In this document: piece by piece, positions 27,609 through 35,396 of the stretch
Layout: every line of letters begins with the position of its first letter
Position numbering within the stretch: the first letter of the stretch is position 1
Source of the DNA: Enterococcus sp. PF1-24
GTDB lineage: Bacteria > Bacillota > Bacilli > Lactobacillales > Enterococcaceae
NCBI RefSeq assembly: GCF_029893325.1
Contig: NZ_JARXWL010000001.1
Span: 62,001 to 126,000, forward strand
DNA: 64,000 nucleotides
Direction: 5' to 3'
Program-made: the position numbers and the translations under genes
The notes under the pieces: generated by a model
The model's database searches: none
Told to the model about the DNA's origin: nothing
Seen by the model: only the letters and a program-made list of their open reading frames with translations

Positions 27609-28390
27609 CAAAACAGCCCCCATTCTGCAAACTTCTCAAAACCACCGATAGATGCGATATATTTTTTTGCAATGGCTACAATTTCCGAATACGATTTTCC
27701 GTCAATCTCGGTATCACCAATTGCACAGCAAAGTTGTACTGGACTTCCTATTTCTTGTGCTTTCAAAAAAGCATAAATATTTACCGAAACATCAGCCTTA
27801 GATAAATCCTTGCCATGAAGTCCGCCACCTGTTACGGAATCAGCCATATCAGAACCAAGCTTTCGATTGGTAGCACCAGTATCAACATCAGTGCCGCCAG
27901 TCCAATCACCTAGAGGATTGATTGTTGCAAAGGGATATGACTTTTTCAATTTTTCGCTTTTGGCATTGCTCTGGCAGATGATGAGATTTGTTTCGTCAAG
28001 AATATACTTTCCGTCATATGGGTATTTCTCATATATTTCACGAGCAATTTTTGAAAGTGCAGTTTGCTCGTTGGTGAGTGGCATACCCTTAAATATCCCA
28101 TTATCGCCGCATTTAATTTGTGTCACTTGGTTATCAGATAAATGCTTATCTTGCGGAACAATCACGATATCACACTTCACATTTCCTGCAATACGCTTAA
28201 TGGCACTTTTGATTTTGTTCTTATTCAAATCAGCTGAGGTTTCAATAATCGCATGGCAGATACCGTGACCAATCAAAACCTCAACTGCAATTTTAGGATT
28301 TTTTTCTGCTTTATACGCAAGGTCAACAATGGCCCCTGCAATTCTATCTGCCACCTTATCTGGGTGGCTAGGGTTTACTTTTTCTATCAT
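27608..28390 (-). CDS. metK: Short phage S-adenosylmethionine synthetase
   Basis: A 260-residue protein with MetK signatures: HPDK near residues 9-12, GHGICHA, GDNGIFKG (95-102), a later TGGGLHGKDLSKAD (187-200) matching the ATP/phosphate-binding loop, and a C-terminal AIGDTEIDG. Cellular MetK is about 380-400 residues, so this copy is about a third shorter, mainly in the middle. It would make SAM from methionine and ATP. It is coupled to the ParB-methyltransferase by TGATG and lies upstream of the C5-methyltransferase, suggesting a local supply of the methyl donor. Activity is not proven: the shortening may affect it. Confidence 0.85.
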   Translation of the reverse strand: MIEKVNPSHPDKVADRIAGAIVDLAYKAEKNPKIAVEVLIGHGICHAIIETSADLNKNKIKSAIKRIAGNVKCDIVIVPQDKHLSDNQVTQIKCGDNGIFKGMPLTNEQTALSKIAREIYEKYPYDGKYILDETNLIICQSNAKSEKLKKSYPFATINPLGDWTGGTDVDTGATNRKLGSDMADSVTGGGLHGKDLSKADVSVNIYAFLKAQEIGSPVQLCCAIGDTEIDGKSYSEIVAIAKKYIASIGGFEKFAEWGLF

Positions 28391-28392
28391 CG

Positions 28393-28935
28393 TTATTTTC
28401 CTTTCCTCGCTCTAAGTAGTCGTTCCATCACATCATCTTGCGGATTTGCACCTGTATATTCCGATGTACAGTTTTCACGGACGATTCCGTAAATCTCTGA
28501 CCACAGACGATTCGCTTGTGTCATGTATTTATCCGCTATGGCAACATATGGACTTTGAATTGCCGCACCTGTTGTTGGGTGCTTTGCCAAAAATCCAAGT
28601 TCACTCGTTACCGATTCACATTGAATCCAACGAGCAGAAGCCATAGCGTATCGTTCAATTAGCTGTGGAGAAATGAGAGTGGCACATCCTCTTATAGACA
28701 GCCACTCCCATGTGTTTTTATATATTTCAGCGGCACAAAGCTGTGAACCGTCTTTTTGTTTTGCCGATAAAAATTCAGATGGTTTCGGCATATCCTGCCC
28801 CTCTAAATCTGCAGCGCTATCTTTGAAATCAATGACAGTCAGCTTGCGTTTGCCGGGGTTACCATCTGCGATTTTTTCTGTAATTGGCTTTTTCGGTCTG
28901 CCGCCTGAACCGGCTTTTGGACCTCTTGTTCCCAT
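28393..28935 (-). CDS. terS: Terminase small subunit, P27 family
   Basis: About 180 residues from ATG at 28935, preceded by AGAGGTG; the longer frame to 29007 lacks a spaced site. MGTRGPKAGSGGRPKKPITE is the basic N-terminus typical of the P27 small terminase group; the rest is helical. It recognises the packaging site and stimulates TerL. It is unusual that 5.1 kb (methyltransferases, SAM synthetase and small genes) separate it from terL. Confidence 0.9.
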   Translation of the reverse strand: MGTRGPKAGSGGRPKKPITEKIADGNPGKRKLTVIDFKDSAADLEGQDMPKPSEFLSAKQKDGSQLCAAEIYKNTWEWLSIRGCATLISPQLIERYAMASARWIQCESVTSELGFLAKHPTTGAAIQSPYVAIADKYMTQANRLWSEIYGIVRENCTSEYTGANPQDDVMERLLRARKGK

Positions 28936-29055
28936 AAAAAATTCACCTCTTTTCATGTTAGGGGTATTCCCCTTAAAACTTATGCGATTTTGTGCGTGTG
29001 ACCCCACGCCGCTGCCCGCTATATTAGCTGTAGAGATTGAACCCGCCCCTCCTTG

Positions 29056-29415
29056 TCACTTTCTAATCTGTCTATCACCAATTTCAAGATGAATCTTGTT
29101 GTGACAAGAACGACAAAGCGACATCAAATTATCTTTGCTATGTTGTCCTCCTTGGGATACAGGTAGCTTGTGATGAACCTCGGCTGCTATGGTTAGCTTA
29201 CCATCATGCTCACAGCGTTCACACAACGGGTGCTGTGCAATGTAACGGTCACGGATTCGTTTCCACGCACGGCCATACTTACGGTTGGTGTCAGGACTGC
29301 GTGAGTATTTGTTGTAGCGTTTACGCTCTAGCACCTCGTGTTCCTTACAGAATCTACCCTCAGTCAAGTTAGGGCAGTTCGGGTGAGAACACGGTTTCTT
29401 TGGACTTCTCGGCAT
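29056..29415 (-). CDS. HNH endonuclease
   Basis: A 119-residue nuclease. The zinc fingers (CSHPNCPNL, CERC, CRSCHNK) surround the HNH core: AAEVHHKLPVSQGGQHSKDN and LMSLCRSCHNKIH. Beside terminase genes, such proteins are needed for DNA packaging in several HK97-like phages, which is probably the role here. A terminator lies before it at 29442-29473. Confidence 0.93.
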   Translation of the reverse strand: MPRSPKKPCSHPNCPNLTEGRFCKEHEVLERKRYNKYSRSPDTNRKYGRAWKRIRDRYIAQHPLCERCEHDGKLTIAAEVHHKLPVSQGGQHSKDNLMSLCRSCHNKIHLEIGDRQIRK

Positions 29416-29441
29416 CGTTTCACCTCAATTCTTGGCATAAC

Positions 29442-29473
29442 AAAAGCCCTGCAAGATTTCTCCTGCAAGGCTT
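29442..29473 (-). terminator. Terminator between early and late genes
   Basis: Minus strand AAGCCTTGCA and TGCAGGGCTT form a ten-base-pair stem with one wobble, followed by TTGTTAT. It stands between the late regulator (29547-29954) and the HNH/terminase genes, the natural boundary between early and late transcription. Late genes would need antitermination or their own promoter. Confidence 0.7.
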
Positions 29474-29546
29474 GGTTTGTATTCTCTTTTGCCATTCTAA
29501 TAATAACATAAGAGGTTACTCTCATTCTATCACATTAACTCTCATG

Positions 29547-29954
29547 TTACTGTGGCACTACAATTTCCTTTAATGCCGCACTATGCATTCGATGTATGTG
29601 CTGCATGGAATAATTCATATCCACAGCAATCTGCTCCCATGAGATAAAGCACAGGTATCGTTTTTCCAACAGCGTCTGGTACTCTACATTTGGCACGGCT
29701 TTTATAACACCCATGATTCCACGCTTCAGTTCTACAAGAGCATTGATGTCCATATTGATTTCTTCCTGCAAAGAAACGATCTTGATTACGGCATCTGCCA
29801 TTTTAGGACCACCACGGTTTGGATTTCTCGGCATATCACTAATGACTGCACTGCAGCTTGTGGCTAAGTCATTTAGGGATTCTATCTGCTGAAGTTTGGA
29901 GCGAATGCGTTCATCCAAGTATCGTGCCTGCAATAAGTATTCTTTTTCAGTCAT
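29547..29954 (-). CDS. Late gene regulator, DUF1492/ArpU-like
   Basis: About 135 residues from ATG at 29954 with GGAGG seven bases upstream. The C-terminal 50 residues (YQTLLEKRYLCFISWEQIAV, MNYSMQHIHRMHSAALK) form a sigma-70 region 4-like helix-turn-helix, and the N-terminal half is helical, as in DUF1492. Related ArpU-type proteins activate phage late genes. It is the last gene before the early/late terminator. Confidence 0.85.
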   Translation of the reverse strand: MTEKEYLLQARYLDERIRSKLQQIESLNDLATSCSAVISDMPRNPNRGGPKMADAVIKIVSLQEEINMDINALVELKRGIMGVIKAVPNVEYQTLLEKRYLCFISWEQIAVDMNYSMQHIHRMHSAALKEIVVPQ

Positions 29955-30018
29955 ATCCTTACCTCCGATTTTTAGTCCACTCGGATTGGCTTGGATTGTC
30001 ATAGGTTGACTCTGATTT

Positions 30019-31377
30019 TCATAGATTGGCTTTCACGGCATCAATAAGTGCCGATTGTGTTGTGTTTTTAGTCTGCAAGGCTTTTATAATCTGCTCATCA
30101 ATTGTGCCAGCGGTTAAAATATGCTGAACCACCACTGTTTTTGCTGATTGACCTTGCCGCCACAGCCTTGCATTTGTTTGCTGATATAGTTCAAGCGACC
30201 ACGTTAAGCCAAACCAAACAATAGTAGAACCGCCACTTTGAAGATTCAGTCCATGACCTGCACTTGCAGGGTGGATAAGAGCCACAGGAAGTTCGCCATT
30301 GTTCCATCTGCTAATACTATCGGAAGAATCAAGCTTTGCAAAAGAAATATGCAGTTCATGCAGTCGCTTTTCAATTCTTGTAAGATCATGCTTGAACCAA
30401 TATGCCACAAGCAGTGGTTTGCCGTTTGCTGATTCGATAATGTCCTCTAAGGCATCTAACTTGCGACCGTGAATTTCGATTATGTTTTCATCATCTGAAT
30501 ATATCGCTCCATTTGCCATTTGTGATAGCTTTCCTGAAAGGGCGGCGGCATTAGCAGCAGTGATTTCACCATTGGGGAGATTTAGTACCAGTTCAGATTT
30601 CAAATTATCGTAGGCTTTTTGTTCCTTTGGCGATAGCTGAACTTTATATTCACTGCTGATTAGTTTTGGCATTTTCAGATAGTCTGTCGATTTCATTGAA
30701 ATGCTGATATCTGATATTTGCTTGTAGATTGCATCTTCGGCATATGGCAGAGGTTTGTAGCTAAACACAATCTGTCCATTTCGTTTATCAGGGGTGAAGT
30801 AAGCGCTTCGATACTGACCAATAAATCTGCCAAGCCTTGCTCCCATATCTAGTAGTTTAAATTCTGCGAATAAATCCATAAGTCCATTACTGCTTGGTGT
30901 TCCAGTCAGTCCAACAATGCGTTTAATTTTTGGCCTTGCTTTCATCAAAGCCTTAAATCTCTTTGATTGATAGTTCTTAAAAGATGAAAGCTCATCAATT
31001 ATCACCATATCAAAATCAAATGAGATTCCGCTTTTCTCAATCAGCCACTGCACATTTTCACGGTTGATGATATAAATGTCCGCTTGTGCTTTTAAAGCTG
31101 AAAGTCGTTCTTGCTCTGTGCCGACAGCGATAGAATATTTAAGGTTTTGCAGATGCTCCCATTTTTCGATTTCGGCACTCCATGTATCTCTAGCCACTCG
31201 AAGTGGGGCGATAACAAGAACTTTATGGATTTCAAAGCTGTCAAACAACAGATTGGAAAGAGCCGTCAGTGTGATTGAAGTTTTCCCTAGTCCCATATCT
31301 AGTAGGACGGCACAAACAGAGTGATCCTCAATGTATTTCGTTGCATACTGCTGATAGCTATGTGGTTCGTATTTCAT
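30019..31377 (-). CDS. SNF2-type DNA helicase
   Basis: About 452 residues from ATG at 31377, with GGAGGG upstream; the open frame extends to 31458 but starts inside the upstream gene. Superfamily 2 motifs are clear: LLDMGLGKTSITLTAL (motif I), VIAPLRVARDTW (Ia), MVIIDELSSFK (II, DEL), GLTGTPSSN (III), HGLNLQSGGSTIVWF (V) and QTNARLWRQGQ (VI). A DNA-remodelling ATPase that is regular in the replication modules of such phages. It overlaps the VRR-NUC gene by 20 bases. Confidence 0.93.
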   Translation of the reverse strand: MKYEPHSYQQYATKYIEDHSVCAVLLDMGLGKTSITLTALSNLLFDSFEIHKVLVIAPLRVARDTWSAEIEKWEHLQNLKYSIAVGTEQERLSALKAQADIYIINRENVQWLIEKSGISFDFDMVIIDELSSFKNYQSKRFKALMKARPKIKRIVGLTGTPSSNGLMDLFAEFKLLDMGARLGRFIGQYRSAYFTPDKRNGQIVFSYKPLPYAEDAIYKQISDISISMKSTDYLKMPKLISSEYKVQLSPKEQKAYDNLKSELVLNLPNGEITAANAAALSGKLSQMANGAIYSDDENIIEIHGRKLDALEDIIESANGKPLLVAYWFKHDLTRIEKRLHELHISFAKLDSSDSISRWNNGELPVALIHPASAGHGLNLQSGGSTIVWFGLTWSLELYQQTNARLWRQGQSAKTVVVQHILTAGTIDEQIIKALQTKNTTQSALIDAVKANL

Positions 31378-31639
31378 CAAGAATCCCTCCAATCTGTTCT
31401 TTGTTCTCCAGTACATAGACCCTAAACCCAAGTCGCTGTAACATCTCATGCCTTGCAATTTGTAATGGACGAGGAGTCTTATTTGGTGCTTTCACTTCTA
31501 CAAAAGCAATCTTGCCTTTTGGTAGTAGCACTAGGCGGTCGGGCATACCATCAAATGCTGGACTAATAAATTTAAGTGCGATACCACCCATATCTTTAAC
31601 CGCTTTCACGAGTTTTTGTTCTATTTCTTTCTCTCTCAT
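31358..31639 (-). CDS. VRR-NUC domain nuclease
   Basis: A 93-residue protein with the VRR-NUC core: GGIALKFISPAFDGMPDRLV, then KIAFVEVKAPNKTPRPLQIA, giving the D...ExK metal-binding pattern of the PD-(D/E)xK fold. Such stand-alone nucleases are common in phage replication modules and are thought to act on branched DNA. CAGGAG precedes the start. A 113-base inverted-repeat region lies immediately upstream. Confidence 0.93.
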   Translation of the reverse strand: MREKEIEQKLVKAVKDMGGIALKFISPAFDGMPDRLVLLPKGKIAFVEVKAPNKTPRPLQIARHEMLQRLGFRVYVLENKEQIGGILDEIRTT

Positions 31640-31657
31640 AAATATCTCCTGAATATG

Positions 31658-31770
31658 AAAAGGTGGAGGTCGATGGAAGTCATTTCTATAAACTTCTTAT
31701 AAGAGATTTTTTCTTAAAAAACCACCCTAAAGGGGTTTTATAATACGACCTCCTACGACCTCCACCTTTT
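31658..31770. repeat. Long inverted repeat between replication genes
   Basis: Two perfect 15-base arms, AAAAGGTGGAGGTCG (31658-31672) and its complement (31756-31770), enclose 83 bases. Inside lie another GACCTCC copy next to the right arm and a smaller hairpin near 31727-31740 (ACCCT-AA-AGGGG). The element fills the gap between the primase gene and the VRR-NUC gene. It could be a structured RNA or a replication-related site; the sequence does not decide. Confidence 0.7.
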
Positions 31771-31776
31771 TGTTTT

Positions 31777-34020
31777 TTAGTTATCAAGAAAGTCCGATTT
31801 TAGACGAACTCCACAAACGAAATTTCCTTGCTTTCCTTTTCGTCTTTCAAATCCTGCATTTTCAAGACCAGTATAAAAGTCAGTGGTACTTCTAGTGTAT
31901 TCGCCTGTTCTAGAACAGTAGGTTCGGTACTCCTGATAAAACTCTCCTGACTTTTGCTGATAAGAAGCATCTACTTCACAGCAGTCCTCAATAAAAATAG
32001 AAATCCAGTCATTATTATCACGATAGCGATTGATGGCATCTTCTACTATCTTCGGACGTTCCAAATTGAAGTTGTTACGGATGGCTTTCTTTGCACCGTC
32101 AATAATCCACGAAAGAACTGCACCGCCTGCTTTTTCAGCTAAATAATCTGAATAATTCTTGATGTCAGATTTGCCTTCGATCTTTGCATTAAACGGAATA
32201 ACGATAAGTCTCCTCCATGTACCATCATCATTTGCACCAACTCTTGGAAGATGATTTGTATACAAAACAAGAGTATGAGTCGGCACATATTTAAACGGAT
32301 CTTTATACTTCTTTTCAGCAGATATTTCATCGGTGGAACACAGCTGTTTTACAACGGAAGTATTAAGCCGCATACCTTCCTCAAGTTCTGCCGCAATGAC
32401 AAGTCGTTTTCCTTTAAGCTCCGCCATCTCAGGCTTAACATTCCGTTTACAACCTACCGTCAGGGCATCGGCGGATATTGTTCCACTATAAGTCCCAAGC
32501 ACCCTCGCTATTGTGTTCCAAAACGTTGATTTTCCATTGCTACCCTCTCCGTATGCGATAACCAATGCTTCTACATACACCTTGCCGATTACCGAAAGCC
32601 CTACAATCTGCTGAACATAATCAATTAGGTCTTTATCACCGCAGAAAAAGCTGTCTACAGCATCAAGCCATAACTTCATGTTTTCATCGTCTGGAGATGC
32701 CACAGTCATTTTCGTAATGAGATCCTCAGCGCTATGTTCTTTGGCAACTCCGTTTTCCAAATTGTAAGTAGCACTTGGTGTGTTTAATAAATATTCCTCA
32801 CTATCAAAATCTGTAATATTCTTTAGTAGCATTGGTTTTGCCGCTTGCAGTGCAGAGGTTACATATTTCATATCTCTGCGTTTCATGACAAATGCCCGAT
32901 AAGCAAGTGCCATGACATACTCCTTAAACGCTTTTTCGCTAACAGAGTCAATCGCTTTTTCTAATGCTTTACCACCAGTGGTAATTATGTCTTTGTCCAC
33001 ACCAGCATCAAGCAGTGCTTTCTTTGCCTTCTCTAATGCTGTCAGTGCCTCTTTAAGCTGCATATCAAGAAAATCCTCACAAGCACCAATCGCCATTTGC
33101 TTCGATTCTACCCAGCGTGTTCCGTCATAACGCATATAGTCCGTAGAATCGGTGTAAACTAATTCTCCTACATATTCACGAGATAGTACCTTTGCTTGTC
33201 CGATATCCGAATAATCCTCTGGCTTTAAGCTGTATCCCTTGTTGTAATCATCAGGAGGAATGTATCCCAACTGCTTTTCAACTCTTTTACCGAACTTCAC
33301 GGCACTATGCCAAATAGCATTTAATTCATCATCGGAAAGTGGTGGGGAACAATACTCTGCTTTTTCAAGGTAAACTTCATATGCTTTTTTAGTATTGCCA
33401 TAACGCTTTATGAGTCTGCCTGCAATGTGGCTCATCGTGTTATTGCGAGAACCTTCACCGATGCTCTCAGATTCAGTATCAAAATTTGCGAAAGCTACTT
33501 CATCCAGAAAGTCAATGATTGATCTGCTCCCTTCGTGCCATATTATTTCATTGGAACTATGGCCAAAGATAAATCTCGCAGCATCCAAGGCATTATCATC
33601 CAAAAACGATGCTACATCGTGTATTCTTCTTTTGAGTTCTGCACACTGCTCTGCACTACCAATCGGCTCATGTGGGAAATAAATATGATGTCTTGGACGT
33701 GCTGATTTACTACCCTTTTGCCTGCCGTCGTTGCGGCTTGGAACAACAATATAGGAAACATCAGGGAACAATTCCTCGTACATTTCTGGAGTAATCCAAT
33801 CTTCTTGATTGTCTGAATGGTCATTATCACAATCCATAACATCTACATCACCACCGATATAATCGCTTGAACTTCGGTGGAAATTTCTATATTCGGCACA
33901 AACATGATCTCTTGTGGCAGCGACCATCATATCCGTTTCATTGCTAACCACCATTTTGTTAGGATATAAGCTATTCTGGGCATTACCTGTATAGTTTGCA
34001 GTATATATTGTAAATTTCAC
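31777..34020 (-). CDS. Phage primase / D5-type helicase
   Basis: A 747-residue replication protein. The N-terminal region (about 1-170) carries features of an archaeo-eukaryotic-type primase: VDVMDCDNDHSD and RPRHHIYFP. The C-terminal half is a superfamily 3 helicase of the D5/P4 type with GEGSNGKSTFWNTIA (Walker A) and LVIAAELEEG (Walker B), then LYTNHLPRVGANDDGTWRRL. A middle helical region (about 290-400) links them. It is probably the main replication protein. It overlaps the next gene by four bases. Confidence 0.92.
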   Translation of the reverse strand: MKFTIYTANYTGNAQNSLYPNKMVVSNETDMMVAATRDHVCAEYRNFHRSSSDYIGGDVDVMDCDNDHSDNQEDWITPEMYEELFPDVSYIVVPSRNDGRQKGSKSARPRHHIYFPHEPIGSAEQCAELKRRIHDVASFLDDNALDAARFIFGHSSNEIIWHEGSRSIIDFLDEVAFANFDTESESIGEGSRNNTMSHIAGRLIKRYGNTKKAYEVYLEKAEYCSPPLSDDELNAIWHSAVKFGKRVEKQLGYIPPDDYNKGYSLKPEDYSDIGQAKVLSREYVGELVYTDSTDYMRYDGTRWVESKQMAIGACEDFLDMQLKEALTALEKAKKALLDAGVDKDIITTGGKALEKAIDSVSEKAFKEYVMALAYRAFVMKRRDMKYVTSALQAAKPMLLKNITDFDSEEYLLNTPSATYNLENGVAKEHSAEDLITKMTVASPDDENMKLWLDAVDSFFCGDKDLIDYVQQIVGLSVIGKVYVEALVIAYGEGSNGKSTFWNTIARVLGTYSGTISADALTVGCKRNVKPEMAELKGKRLVIAAELEEGMRLNTSVVKQLCSTDEISAEKKYKDPFKYVPTHTLVLYTNHLPRVGANDDGTWRRLIVIPFNAKIEGKSDIKNYSDYLAEKAGGAVLSWIIDGAKKAIRNNFNLERPKIVEDAINRYRDNNDWISIFIEDCCEVDASYQQKSGEFYQEYRTYCSRTGEYTRSTTDFYTGLENAGFERRKGKQGNFVCGVRLKSDFLDN

Positions 34021-34442
34021 TCCGCCACCTCCTTCAAATCACTGCCGAAATATCGCAGTCTGTAATTTTTTCTCTTGGCTCTCCTGATTTCAGCATCCAT
34101 TCCGGCTGATATGGTTTCTCCAAACACCCACACCTCGCTGCAATGGCTCATCAGCACATTTCCAAAATGCAATCCCATTTCTCGTTCGGTCATATCATTG
34201 TCATTGAGGAACTGCGGAAACAGTAAATGCGGAGCAATGGGGATATACCCCTGCTCCACAGCATAGCGGCTGTACTTTCGTGCATTGGCAATGTTCACAG
34301 CAACATCTCCCGAAAACGGGGAGCATACATACACCATTGGTCTGTATGCTCTTGCCGCCTTCGTTTCTTTTTCGATATTGGATAAGGCATCGTAGGTAGT
34401 CGGATCGGGATAACCCTCACTGTTAAATCTACTTACACTCAC
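34017..34442 (-). CDS. DUF4406-like / nucleoside deoxyribosyltransferase-like protein
   Basis: A 141-residue protein. RPMVYVCSPFSGDVAVNIAN and EQGYIPIAPHLLFPQFL, then ISAGMDAEIRRAKRKNYRL, resemble DUF4406 and the nucleoside 2-deoxyribosyltransferase fold. The substrate is unknown; a role in nucleotide metabolism is possible. It lies in the replication operon and overlaps its neighbours by a few bases. Confidence 0.75.
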   Translation of the reverse strand: MSVSRFNSEGYPDPTTYDALSNIEKETKAARAYRPMVYVCSPFSGDVAVNIANARKYSRYAVEQGYIPIAPHLLFPQFLNDNDMTEREMGLHFGNVLMSHCSEVWVFGETISAGMDAEIRRAKRKNYRLRYFGSDLKEVAE

Positions 34443-34647
34443 AGGATCTACCTCCCATCAGTTTTTTGCTGCAATCTCCACACAGTACCGCTGTACCAAA
34501 AAGGTCAACGTCACCATCAGCAAATACCTCTGCAAGATCGACTTGCACTTCGTTCCCACAATGTGGGCAATGGCAAAATACATTCTCATCATTAATTTCA
34601 GCAGAAACCTCCAGTGCATCATTTAACTGTTCTTTCACATAAAACAT
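34429..34647 (-). CDS. Small zinc-ribbon protein
   Basis: A 72-residue protein from ATG at 34647 with GGAGGAG upstream. It has two Cys pairs, FCHCPHCGNEVQVDLAEVF and LCGDCSKKL, forming a likely zinc ribbon, with an extra CEC near the end. Function unknown; phages often carry such proteins next to replication genes. It overlaps the DUF4406-like gene by 14 bases. Confidence 0.75.
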   Translation of the reverse strand: MFYVKEQLNDALEVSAEINDENVFCHCPHCGNEVQVDLAEVFADGDVDLFGTAVLCGDCSKKLMGGRSCECK

Positions 34648-34648
34648 C

Positions 34649-35314
34649 TTATTTCTCCTCCTCCAATTTGGTTTTGTACCATTCCAGATGGCGTTTGCGG
34701 TCTTCATAATTCGGAAACGCTACAAGCAGTCCCACATCGACCTTCTGCAAAGTTTCCAGTGTTTCAATCTGTGCTTTTGACAAATATGGTCTAATGCTTT
34801 TGCCTTTTTCGATGCCGTTTGCAAGTCTGAACTGTTTTGCGGTCATACCCAGCACGATGCGGTTTAACATATCGCATTCATTGCTGAAGTGGTAAGGTTT
34901 CGGTGCATCGTGGAGCAACTTGATGTTTGCCGTAAGAAGCGGGAACTCCTGTCTTGCCGACACCAGTGTTTTAATGAAATTTTCCATCTCATTGAAACGC
35001 TTGATGTACAGTTCCTTGAACCTCATTGTTTTTTGCCCTGTGTAACCCATAACGAGCATTGTAAATCCATCACGGGTCATTTGATAACAAGGCAGCTTTC
35101 TTCCAGTGGAATCCTTGTAGAAATCTGTAGCAAAGTTGTTTTTAATGAACTCCTCACTCAACCCAGATTTGGGGGCAGTGATTTTTGTAATATCTCTGAG
35201 AACATGGTCATGCCTTTTCTCAAAGAAATCTGCTACAAACAAGCTGTCCACCCTTGCTGTGTCATGGTTGTCGGCAAAAATGCCGTATTCGTCTTTTGGT
35301 ATCAATTCTTTCAT
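34649..35314 (-). CDS. Rha-family regulatory protein
   Basis: About 221 residues from ATG at 35314 with AAGGACGG upstream. The N-terminal domain (DSLFVADFFEKRHDHVLRDI, LPCYQMTRDGFTMLVMGYTG, ALxK-like helix KRFNEMENFI) is the phage Rha/pRha regulatory domain. The C-terminal part (AKQFRLANGIEKGKSIRPYL) may be a second DNA-binding or antirepressor-type region. The frame stays open upstream through leader element B to about 35437, so an N-terminal extension cannot be excluded. In other phages Rha proteins interfere with infection of certain hosts. Confidence 0.8.
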   Translation of the reverse strand: MKELIPKDEYGIFADNHDTARVDSLFVADFFEKRHDHVLRDITKITAPKSGLSEEFIKNNFATDFYKDSTGRKLPCYQMTRDGFTMLVMGYTGQKTMRFKELYIKRFNEMENFIKTLVSARQEFPLLTANIKLLHDAPKPYHFSNECDMLNRIVLGMTAKQFRLANGIEKGKSIRPYLSKAQIETLETLQKVDVGLLVAFPNYEDRKRHLEWYKTKLEEEK

Positions 35315-35348
35315 CAAAATACCGTCCTTCCAAAAAAGTAGGGTTTCG

Positions 35349-35392
35349 CCCTCTAATAGTGAAAGGACAAAACCCTGTACTTTAAGAACCAT
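35349..35392 (-). promoter_or_regulatory. Leader-like repeated element, copy B
   Basis: Second of three copies. From ATG at 35392 it encodes VLKVQGFVLSLLEGET, close to the peptides of copies A and C, and stays in frame with the Rha-family gene downstream. It starts five bases after the DNA polymerase stop codon. Whether it is a leader peptide, an N-terminal extension or a DNA/RNA signal is not known. Confidence 0.55.
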
Positions 35393-35396
35393 ATTT

